Made by a program: the position numbers and the translations under genes. From Strongyloides papillosus (taxonomy: Eukaryota; Nematoda; Chromadorea; Rhabditida; Strongyloididae), in assembly GCA_005656395.1 (NCBI GenBank), contig SRSI01000050.1:930001-994000 (forward strand): a stretch of DNA of 64,000 nt, written 5' to 3'. The first letter of the stretch is position 1. The number at the start of each line of letters is the position of its first letter. The notes under the pieces were generated by a model. That model ran no database searches and was not told the origin of the DNA. It saw only the letters and a list, made by a program, of their open reading frames with translations. This document shows positions 12,611 through 22,288 of this stretch, piece by piece.

Positions 12611-13074
12611 GTAGAAGTTCCAAGAATTCTTATTAACTATAAATCCATTTTCCATTAATTTAAAAAATCGCCGTTGTGGTAGGGAGCCAGAGAATTCGAT
12701 TCGGGAGATACCACATTGTATATATAAATTATATAATTATATTTTTTATTTAATTTTAATTAGAATTTTTATTTACTTTCCAATAAACTTATTAATCAAA
12801 GATTGATGATTCAAGGGGGCAATGATTCGAATGATTCATCTATTAAATTATCCTTAGTTAAAGGTAATTTTTATTTTTTACATTAATATTATATTTTAAT
12901 TAAAATTGTAGTGTATAAGGAAATTTCAGATAATTATTAATTATTAATAAACAACAAATTTAATAATGCATAACGGTACACTTCCTTTTCATAATTCTTT
13001 CATTATCAACAGGTAACTAGAAAAAATACTTTTCAATATTCCATTATAAATATAAAAAATGAAATAACATATAT
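12611..13074. other. 3' flank of receptor D, including conserved block
   Basis: No gene. 12611-12710 is repeat sequence resembling 8385-8490 (AATCG....GGTAGGG and ATTCGATTCGGG). 12720-12975 matches the downstream flanks of copies A and C. About 12975-13045 is the fourth, most diverged copy of the 3'-flank block. A TGG to TGA change there would break the peptide-like reading frame seen in the other three. Confidence 0.5.
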
Positions 13075-14155
13075 TTAACCCCATTTATTCTTATAAATTT
13101 GGAAATATTTCTCAACTTCATTTGTAGAAGCAACTTTAACATTATTCTTTGAAGCAACGTTTTTCATTTTACCAAATATTTTAACTGTTTTTTGTTTTAT
13201 CTTATCAGATAATAAAATAAATATTCCAATATAAATTAATATGTATACAGGAATTATATATGCTGATAATTCCTTATCAATAGCAAAACTTCTGTTATCT
13301 GTATACTCAGTAATTGATAGGATATATATGAGAGCTGTATTTAATGCAATATCTATTGTATAGGATATTGCTAAGGTTGTCATCAATACAGTGGTTGATA
13401 GAATTTCTCTCAATTCCAATTTTACAGTTAACCTTTTATCCATTAAATTTGTATCATCTAAATTTTTTAAACGTTTTCTACAGTAAATGTAAATTATAAT
13501 ATTTAATAAGAACACAATAAAACAAACTGGAAAATCATTTCTAATAAAACGAATAACATTACTTGTTTTTGTTGCAAATGAATTGCAGTATGGAAGTTTT
13601 TCATTTTTTAAAGATAATGAAGGATCTGTTAACACTTTACAAGCTTTAAAAATGGGGTGAAACCACTAATATAATTAAATTACTAAATACTTTTTTATGT
13701 TGAAAACTTACAATCACAATTATCCCTATAAATGGCAAAATAATGAATGATTTTTTTTCGTATATTTTATAAAATATTGATGCAATTATTCGTTCAATAG
13801 AAATCACTGCAAAACTATAAAGAAATACATTGATAGGAAGAATATTAAGCGTTGAAACAATTATGCAATATGATTTTGTTTGTAATAAATTGCAATTATC
13901 ATCTCCTTTAAAGATTATATTTATTAAAAAATTGAATCCACGATAAGTTGTACCAAACGTTCTTATAAGAAAAGCAAGATGAAGAGAAAGAATAATAATA
14001 CGAAGATTGAAATGATAAATTTTGTAGTAAATTAAAAAAAATGATAACAATAGTAGTCCAAAAATACATAGTATATTTTGTATTATCAATCCAACCCATA
14101 TAGATACAATCAGTGGATTTGCTGTAGTATTGTAGGCATCTTCACATATATCCAT
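13075..14155 (-). CDS. Nematode serpentine chemoreceptor, paralogue D
   Basis: Exons 13712-14155 (444 nt) and 13075-13665 (591 nt) are separated by a 46-bp intron (donor GTAAGT, acceptor TAG), giving 344 aa. Start MDICEDAYN; exon 2 begins WFHPIFKACK. It has seven membrane segments and ERIIASIFYKIYEKKS. The C terminus is YFQIYKNKW, where the other copies have NTW. The coding frame is intact in both exons. This is the 5'-most member of the array on the transcribed strand. It is followed by the 1.8-kb gap before MED8. The exact exon lengths of 444 and 591 nt in all four copies show length-conserving selection on the protein. Confidence 0.82.
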
Positions 14156-15949
14156 GTAGCAAATAAATACTATAACTTAAAATATATAAAAAAATTTAAA
14201 ATTATAACCTAAATTTGAGTTTCCAACAATAATTTAATCAATTATTATGAATTATCATAAAAAATTAACGTAAACTATTTATTAAATTAAAAGTTAAATT
14301 TTTTTCGACACATTAACGATTTATATAACAAAATTTTTATGAAATTTAAAATTAAGTCTATATAATAATAATTTTCAACGAAATATATTAATTTAAATTG
14401 TTTATATATAGATAAAACTTTTTTTAAATGTTATATAAGGATGAAATATGAAAATTAACATTTGTTTATTCTATTGATAAAAAAATATATCTAAACGTAA
14501 TATGAAATTAAAAGTAGTATATTTTTTAACATGTACTTTAATTATTGGTTATTTTTTTAAAAACTTTTTAAGAAGACAAACTTTATAATTATTTTTTTTT
14601 GATTATGTTTACCAGATTAGTAAATAGTTAGATTAATCTTCTAAAAATCTATTATAAAATATTCAATTAAGAAGTAAAAGTTTAATTAATCATTCGTATT
14701 ATTATTAAATTATTTTATCTCTAAAATTTCTTTATAAATTTTACTAAGAGATAATTGAAACAAATCTTGTGGTCATTTTTTTCGAAGCAATTATAAGACT
14801 AAAGATTGTATTTTTGTGCAAAAAAGTAACATAGATAATAATACCTTTATAGGTGAAAGTAAATGCTTTTTAGTTTCTATAAGTTAACTTAGATACCCAA
14901 CCAATAATTCATTATTTAAAATTAGATCAAAAGATTATAACAAATGTACTAGTATAAATTTTTTAACCAATAAAAACTTCCAGTAATTAATAGTATATTA
15001 ACAATTGATCGTAAAGAAATTTAGATTATAAAAAGTTTTTTAGAGTTTATTATCACTCTTAAATAATGTCTGTCAAATTTATATTAAGTCAAAAATTTTT
15101 TTAAAAAATCTACAATTTAATAGTTGTAATTAATAAAATAATTTAAAAATCTGCTGAAAAATATTATTAAAAATAATATATTTACAGTAATTATTTCTAG
15201 GAATTTTTTTAAAAACACACCTTATAATTTATTGAAAACAGTTGAGTGATAGCATTATTTCACAATTAAAATAATTCATAATTATATCACATAACAAATT
15301 AACGTATAAATGAATTCTAAAATTACTTCACCCACTCATAGAAATTCATAGTAAATATGAAAGAAAGTTGATAAATATTATTAAAAAAGTCTTGAAACAC
15401 TATGTTATAAAAAGTTCAACAATATCTAACAAAATAAATTATAATTAAAAATATTAAATTTATTCATTCACCAATAATAAAAGAAATTATTAGTATCAGA
15501 AAATGTAAATGAGAAAATACACATCGAATAAAAATGAACTTTAAAATCAAATTTATAAAACCTTCTTGATTATTAAATATTTTCAGAATTATCACGTCAT
15601 TTCCGTTACTAAAAGTGAAAAGGAAACAAAAAAAACGCTTATATTGAAAGTACACTTATGCTTATTAATAAAGCTAAATTAGAATCTACTATTGATAAAG
15701 ATTTTTTAAAATGTGTTGATATTATCTGGGTAATTTTATTTACAAGATTTCACGTCGGCGCCTTCTCCAAACTAAAAATCTTTTTTAAAAAAAATGAATA
15801 GGACTAATTATAATTAATACACAATTCTGAGATGTTTTAAGAGGTATCATGAAAAAAAAAATTAAACAAAGGCTCTTTATTATGTCATTAACGTAACTAG
15901 ACAGGAAATAATAATTTATTTTGAATTGTGAGTAAATGAAAATTAAATA
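14156..15949. other. Intergenic between receptor D and MED8
   Basis: 14156 to about 15130 is the duplicated upstream flank of the receptor unit, most like that of copy A (4330-4760). The remainder is A+T-rich with no gene that I can support. A 47-codon plus-strand frame at 15658-15801 has no recognisable features. Confidence 0.5.
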
Positions 15950-16612
15950 TCACTTTTTTTGTTGTGTTGCTGAGGAACTACTCAATTGACTTCTACAATG
16001 TAGACCTTCACCATTCATCATAGCTCTAACCATCATTTCAGTTTCATTATTGTCATACGTTGGTTTACTTGTATGATTCTCGGCAGCAATTTTTCCAGCC
16101 TCATTTAAAGCTCCAAGGAGAATATCAATATGTTTATTCATTTGATTAATTTGCCTCGTAACAAGTTCTTGAGATTTAAGATTTTTTTCACTTTCTATCC
16201 CCTTGTCAATTGCTTCTAATTCCGCACTAATTTTTGTTGAAAGAAATTCTGGTACAACATCGTGATTCCAGTAAGGGATTCTACCTTCTGTCTTTCTATG
16301 GAGTGTCTCATTATAATCTAATGAAATAGCTTGAGGAACCAATAAATGACTACGTAAAAATGCTCCACTATCATCTTGTGATGCCGTTAAAGCAGATCTC
16401 TTTAATAATGTTTGCATTTGTGTCATGGTATTAGCTAAAGAGGTAAATAAACCCATTAATTCTTCGAAGGGCACACTTTGTTGACGATTAAGAATTTCTA
16501 ATGTGCTTTCTATATTCATTCTGATTTCTAAAACTTTGTGTTCCAGGTTTTTTATTGCTGTTTTTACTTTTTCTGGTTCATGTTGATAACCACCATATAA
16601 TATATCACTCAT
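15950..16612 (-). CDS. mdt-8: Mediator complex subunit 8 (MED8)
   Basis: A single-exon gene of 220 aa. MED8 is a head-module subunit of Mediator, which bridges transcription factors and RNA polymerase II in the nucleus. The family-typical core is clear: LRSHLLVPQAISLD, then TEGRIPYWNHDVVPEFLSTK at roughly residues 86-128. An N-terminal helical region (EPEKVKTAIKNLEHKVLEIR) and a later coiled segment (VTRQINQMNKHIDILLGALN) flank it. The end is a polar Ser/Gln/Lys tail. The length fits animal MED8. An acceptor-like TTTTAG lies shortly upstream of the ATG and may be a trans-splice site. It is the last gene of a minus-strand run with the DNAJC22-like and TM9SF4 genes, but the 477-bp gap is long for an operon. 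Confidence 0.92.
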   Translation of the reverse strand: MSDILYGGYQHEPEKVKTAIKNLEHKVLEIRMNIESTLEILNRQQSVPFEELMGLFTSLANTMTQMQTLLKRSALTASQDDSGAFLRSHLLVPQAISLDYNETLHRKTEGRIPYWNHDVVPEFLSTKISAELEAIDKGIESEKNLKSQELVTRQINQMNKHIDILLGALNEAGKIAAENHTSKPTYDNNETEMMVRAMMNGEGLHCRSQLSSSSATQQKK

Positions 16613-17089
16613 TTTTCTACACTAAAAGTTATTTAAATTTATTATAGTTTCGTTAGGTGATAATATAAAATATATGCAAATAATAAACAGATTGTGTATA
16701 AAGTATATCGAAAATATAGAAGTTTTAAAATTCAAAAATAATACTTTTAAAACATGAATAGAAAAAAAACATGAAATGGAAAAAGTGACACTAGTCCAAC
16801 GGAATGAAATTATAAAAATAAATTTTCAAAGCAGTGGAAAATGTATTCCAAATGAAGTATTACTTAAGGTGATATAATTGTGCAACATATTTATTTCTCT
16901 AAACTTTTGATTAATCTTGATTATAATGAAAATAGAGTGATAAATTTGTTGAAATCATTGGAACTTTTTAAAGCTTTATTTATATGAAAATAATTAAAAA
17001 GTACAAAAACGTTTTAAAGCTTAATACTGAGATCATTTACAAATTTCTTTGAGATATTATTTTAAAAATTAGAATGTTAATCTAACTAT
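16613..17089. other. Intergenic, nothing recognised
   Basis: A+T-rich sequence between the DNAJC22-like stop and the MED8 start. No ORF, repeat or RNA gene was seen. It presumably holds the 3' UTR of the upstream gene and the MED8 promoter or trans-splice signals. Confidence 0.5.
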
Positions 17090-18358
17090 TTACATGTTGG
17101 TTAGTGTTTTTAACAAACTGGAATAATTTTCACAGCACTTTTTGGTATTCAAACTTTTATAATTTCTTTTATCATCAGAAGAACCATTCGATGCATAAGA
17201 ATTTTTCACTATTCTTTCATATTCTTTACTTGCTTTTTCACATAACTTCAGCAAAACACTGTCCTTTTCAAAAATATTTTGCTCTAAACTTTTTATTACG
17301 AACATTCTATTGAAAGCCCAAAACATCGGGTGCATAATGTTTTCTTTTTTATGATTTTTACCTTTAAATAAAAATTCTTTATATGAATTGGCACGTGCAA
17401 CATCCACCAAAAATACAGAAAGAGTTGATGTCCAATCATTGTCATCTTTCTTAAAAAGACCACTTATCTTTGAATTTTTTTGAATAGAAGACAAGTAGGC
17501 AATTTCAGTTGAAGATAAAAACAACCTATGATTGTCTACTTGATTGCTCATTAAAAAATTATAAGCTATATTACGTATTGTTTTACTGTCAAAACTTTTA
17601 CCAACTCGTATTCTACGATCAAGTATTGTTTCGGAAACTCCCAAATAGATTGATGAAATTATACAGCAAAATAAAAATGACCAAATAAGGTAGTGTTTAA
17701 GTGTAAATCTTTTGATATCATCAAAATTTTCAGTTTTATTAATTAATTCATCTCGTAATTTTACTTTATTTCCCATAGCTGTTCCAGCTAGTGATGTAAA
17801 AAATAAAGAGTTGAAATATGATAATTCTAATATACATATAGAAAGAAATGACAATGCAAAAGAAGCACACCATATTGGCAGTAGATTTCTCCTTTCAGTA
17901 CCAGTATTCCCCATTATATAAATGCCAAATGAAACTCCGACAGCTACACAAAAAGCTGTAGATAAAGAGAGTTCATCATCAAACTTCAACATAGTTTTCA
18001 ATGCTAGAAACAAGGCACCTATCCACATACCATATGATACCTGAGCTAGGAGAAAAAGAACTGAATCCCATGGTATGATACTAAATAACCTTCTGGGAGC
18101 ATTATAGTATCTTTCATTTTCATTAGCTCGTTTGTTTAATAAAATATTATTGTACTCTTCTACAATTTGACTAAGGTAAATTGTATCATAAAAAAGTGCA
18201 ACTAAAAAACCACCAAATGTTGACAGGTAAATAAATGCTTCCGGGTATTGTTTGAGATAAATTCTATGAGCACCGAAAATCCCTCCTAACGAGAGAAGTA
18301 TCCGTGCTACAGATAAATTCGAATAACTATCAATCTCTTTTGCTTTTTGATCATTCAT
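17090..18358 (-). CDS. DNAJC22/Wurst-like multi-span protein lacking a J domain
   Basis: One exon, 422 aa. The N terminus carries a TM2-type domain (SVARILLSLGGIFGAHRIYL, then YLSTFGGFLVALFYD..YLSQIVEEYN), which is how animal DNAJC22/Wurst proteins begin. About seven hydrophobic segments follow. Wurst/DNAJC22 proteins are known to end in a J domain with an HPD motif that recruits Hsc70 for clathrin-mediated endocytosis. Here the C-terminal part contains no HPD and reads as an unrelated charged region (SKTIRNIAYNFLM..., HPMFWAFNRMF). An upstream in-frame ATG at 18397 exists, but TTTTTATAG lies just before 18358. The start MNDQKAKE is therefore more likely, with that site as the trans-splice acceptor. 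It could instead be a TM2-domain paralogue that never had a J domain. Confidence 0.72.
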   Translation of the reverse strand: MNDQKAKEIDSYSNLSVARILLSLGGIFGAHRIYLKQYPEAFIYLSTFGGFLVALFYDTIYLSQIVEEYNNILLNKRANENERYYNAPRRLFSIIPWDSVLFLLAQVSYGMWIGALFLALKTMLKFDDELSLSTAFCVAVGVSFGIYIMGNTGTERRNLLPIWCASFALSFLSICILELSYFNSLFFTSLAGTAMGNKVKLRDELINKTENFDDIKRFTLKHYLIWSFLFCCIISSIYLGVSETILDRRIRVGKSFDSKTIRNIAYNFLMSNQVDNHRLFLSSTEIAYLSSIQKNSKISGLFKKDDNDWTSTLSVFLVDVARANSYKEFLFKGKNHKKENIMHPMFWAFNRMFVIKSLEQNIFEKDSVLLKLCEKASKEYERIVKNSYASNGSSDDKRNYKSLNTKKCCENYSSLLKTLTNM

Positions 18359-18630
18359 AATACCTATAAAAACACAGGATGTAATTAAAAAATCCATCAG
18401 ATATCAAATGACAAAAACAACTTCAAGTATAAACACTCAATTAGAAATTTATATAATTTATATCTACAAAAAAATACTTAAATATTATTTGTCTTATAAA
18501 AATCATAATTAATATATTGTAATAATATTTGTTAGCAAAAAAAAGTTCTTGCTTATGCTATATACTGTGACAAAATATCTTAATAATTTATTACATCCAC
18601 GATTGAACAATTCTACATTCGTTTCTAGGC

Positions 18631-20538
18631 CTAATCGATTTTTACAGCTGAATATATTCTGAGTAAGAAATAATATGCAGCATAAAATCCAATTGATCCT
18701 GTCATTATCCATACTGTGAATGCAATGAGAGCACTGTATGAAAAGTATAATACCATTGGAACGAATCCAATAAGGTTTAATTTTGTGTAGTAGTAGAAAA
18801 CTGAATAGATCATTACGTAAATTGCTGATCCACCAGAAATAACAAAAGATTTCCACCACCAATGATAGTTTTCAGCGCATAGTAGGAAATAGGTAACAAG
18901 AACGGCTATTTGACAACATACCACAAAAACGATCACAAAAACAACGAAGAGAAAACCAAATAGATAGTAAAATTGATTTTCCCAAATTGCTGAGAAAATA
19001 AAATATAACTCTATAAATATGGCACCAAATGGTAGTATACCAGCAAAAAGAGATGAAGGTATAGTTTTTAGGTACCATGGTTGATCAGGAACTTGTCTTG
19101 GAATTTGATTTGTTCTAACTGGATGGTGATAAGGATGTTTACGGTATCCGAAATGGAAACCTAAGAATACCAATGGTAAATCAACACCGAACCACAAGAA
19201 AAGTAATGTTAACATTGAGACAAATGGTATGGCACCAGATGAATTTTTAGAAATTAAGAAAAAGTTAAGAATAAATCCCGAACATAAAATAATTCCGGGG
19301 AACAATGTGGCCGTTTGAAAAGCACACCGTTTAGGGTTTCTTCCTTTTAATGTTTTATACAATCTACCGGCATGATATCCAGCAATCAACCCCATAAGAC
19401 AGAATAATGATATTGCTGCTGTAGCAAGGGAACCTCTGGATGATGGTGAAAGCATTCCTAACATAGCAAAAGCTACTGTTATACCAGACATACCAATAAG
19501 TTGAATTCCTGATCCAACAAAATTTACTAAAATCATCTGATGACGTGGTGGTCTGAATACATCACCATGTACCAATTTCCAGCCACTTTCTTCTAACGTA
19601 TCTTCCATTTCTTCATTCTTATTATAAGTTGCAATGTCTCTTCTAACTGTCTTTACAATTATAGCACTTAAGAATCCTGCAAGACATCCAACAATTATAA
19701 TTGAATTGAGAATTGAAAAATAGTGAATATTGTGATCTTTCATATTTAAATATGAATCCCATCTAGAAGCCCATGGAATATCACTTTCTTCCCATTTGAT
19801 TGAATAAGTCCAGTATAGTGAATTCTTGCCATCTTTGACTTCTTGAGGACCTTTACTTTGATCAATTGTACATTGTTGTGGACTTGAAAATGAATAACTT
19901 TTATGATTAATACTTTTTGGTTGAACTTCAAATCCAACAACTCTATAAACATCGGGTTCTGGTTCATGGTACTTCAAAACAATATCTAAATGATTATTGA
20001 CAAAATATTTACTTCTATCTTCATTCATATAACCTAATCTATACCCATGATCATAGAAAACTTCTCCTGTCTCTGGGTCTGTAAATTTAGTAGCACATGG
20101 TAAATTATCAATTAACAATTGAACATGGTAATCTTCTTCAATTCTTTTTTTAAAACAGATGAGTCAACTGTAGTAATAGACATAATGTTTGATGTTTGAC
20201 ATACACTAGCACAGTCAATATCTCGCTTCATTTTGACATCATACAATGTGTTTACAATCCTGTCTCCTCGCATCAATTCTCCGATATTCTCGGATTTGTA
20301 ATGCAACTTATTTTTAGGTGGTTTACAAAATGGTACACTATAATATTCATATGGAAGTCCAGTCTTAGTACTTTCCAATTTAATGCCCTTAAAATATGGT
20401 AATTATATATTTAGAGTAATTAGTTACCTTTATTTCAATTGGGTCTCCCACTCTAAATTGAACAGGTGCCACACCGGGAACATAAAAACTGTGTGATGTC
20501 AATATAAAAGATAAACCAAGAAAAATATATAGGAACAT
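18631..20538 (-). CDS. TM9SF4: Transmembrane 9 superfamily member 4 (TM9SF4), one apparent frame break
   Basis: Two exons: 20428-20538 (signal peptide MFLYIFLGLSFILTS and start of the lumenal domain) and 18631-20387, with a 40-bp intron. About 622 aa if the frame is continuous. TM9 proteins are nonaspanins of endosomes and Golgi, with a lumenal N-terminal domain followed by nine membrane segments. Recognisable stretches are LPYEYYSVPFCKPP, ENIGELMRGDRIVNT, EESDIPWASRWDSYL, EESGWKLVHGDVFRPP, AMLGMLSPSSRG, NPVRTNQIPRQ-like VRTNQIPRQVPDQPW, ENQFYYLFGF and the C-terminal VKID sorting signal. The signal fits TM9SF4 better than TM9SF2. In the lumenal domain the frame shifts by one base inside a run of seven A (20145-20151 on the plus strand as T). 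One more A would restore continuity. This is probably an assembly or sequencing miscount, less likely a real mutation or programmed -1 shift. Confidence 0.9.
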
Positions 20539-22288
20539 CTTATATTGAATATGATTGCACAATTAAAATATATATATGTATATGTATTTATAGGAAAAAA
20601 AGTAAATAATGATAAACACCTATATAAATATATATATCTTATGAATTTCTCCTTATTATAAACAGTTACACTATATAATGTATATATTTTTGACACGCAA
20701 GCAAATGACTGTCCTCCGTGTAAAAATATTACTATCACTAGGATAGGAGAAAAAAGATATACATATTGTTGTCAACAGGCATATCACTCCAAAATCTGTA
20801 AAGAGGGAATCGTGATGGGATAAGATAAAATATTAAGCATAAATCTTGTCAAATAATCTTATCACACAAAATATTTATACCAACAATTACCCATCTTATC
20901 ATTATAACACTGATTTTTACATATAATTTTATTTGATATTACCGACATATTGTTATTAAACATTCGAAGAAAATGTATTTATTACTCCACAGGTATTTTA
21001 ATATAATATTTTTAAATTTATTAATCTCAGATTTTTAGTGTCATTAACTTAAAAGTGCAACTATAATATAAATCTTATATATTATTTCTTATATTTATAG
21101 CTTTTTCTCAATAAAAAGATATCCTATTCCTTCAAACAACTGAGAAATTAATATTATTTAGTCAAATATTTATTGTTCTTTTTCAAAAAATATTTATATA
21201 TATATATTTTTTATCAATAATGTACATAAAATTTAATCTATTTATTGAAATATTTTTAATATAAAAGATTTAAGTGCTTTATTTATTTTTTTTATTTGTT
21301 TGATTATTTCAAAAAGTATAGATATTTTAATACACAAGATATTTTATTTACTTGATATTTTTTTCATTAAAAAACATACTTTAATTTTTTCTACTCCTTT
21401 AAATTGAATGATTTATACATTTTTTGAAGGTCTATATGAGTATAATAAAATAAACAATAATGCTTGGAATTGAAGTATAGCTATTAAAAATATGAAACTC
21501 ATATTTAAACTGTTTCCATATAAATGCAGTAATTATTATTTATTATATATTCTGATCTTCCTTTGATCCATGAAAGTTAATTGTCGTAATTAATATTTTA
21601 TATTTTACTTTCGTTGGAGTTAAAAGAGTTTTGAATGTCATGGAGTGGTTAAAGATCATTTTTTTAAGGTATAAAAATATCAGTATGAAGGGGAAGTATA
21701 ATTTATTGGTATTTTTATTGAGAAATGATAATTTTTATATGCCCACCAATATGAATAGGATTAGGAGTGTTAAGAAGTTATACGTAGTTTCAGAGTATAG
21801 AAATGTTAGTAATTTTTCCTTTAATTGATAAGGAAGTATAAGAAAAAAAAATTGTAATTATTATCAGGAGTAATAATATTTTTTGTAAGTAAAGAATTAT
21901 CTTGGTATTATCTAAATTACAGAATTTTACTTTTTGATTCTTTATAATTGCTATTTTACTAGGATTATCTGAAATTTTGACTTCCTTTTCTGACTACAGT
22001 AATTTTTAAATTTATGTTATTTACTTTTATTATACAAAGTATATGTTAAGCTAATAATATGATGTAATGAGATGGTATTTATAAGTATTAATTATACTTT
22101 AAAATATATATAAGGAATTATGAAATAACAAACACGATTGACTTGGTTTGAGAGACAAGTAAATATCACTTCTGGTTTCATTAATGAATAGATTACGCAA
22201 TAATGATTAAATACCTTAATAATAGGATTTCGAGAGACAGAGGTGAGATTTCGGATGATTAAACTTCTGTTAAACCACTTGACATTTT
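20539..22288. other. Upstream region of TM9SF4, 3' region of calcium-channel gene
   Basis: No gene. It contains a cluster of GATA motifs 280-365 bp upstream of the TM9SF4 start, listed separately. The rest, to 22288, is A+T-rich and featureless to my reading. Confidence 0.5.
20819..20900. promoter_or_regulatory. GATA-motif cluster upstream of TM9SF4
   Basis: Four GATA-type sites lie within about 80 bp: GATAAG at 20819-20824 overlapping AGATAAA, CTTATC at 20858-20863 and CTTATC at 20895-20900. In nematodes, TGATAAG-like sites are bound by intestinal GATA factors (ELT-2/ELT-7). The position relative to the TM9SF4 start (20538) suits a promoter. In DNA this rich in A+T some GATA matches occur by chance, so this is a suggestion. 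Confidence 0.35.

Noticed and set aside
15658..15801. 47-codon plus-strand frame starting MLINKAKLEST
   Set aside because: Too short, without splice partners or homology that I recognise.
18509..18862. 117-codon minus-strand frame
   Set aside because: Out-of-frame shadow of the TM9SF4 3' exon.
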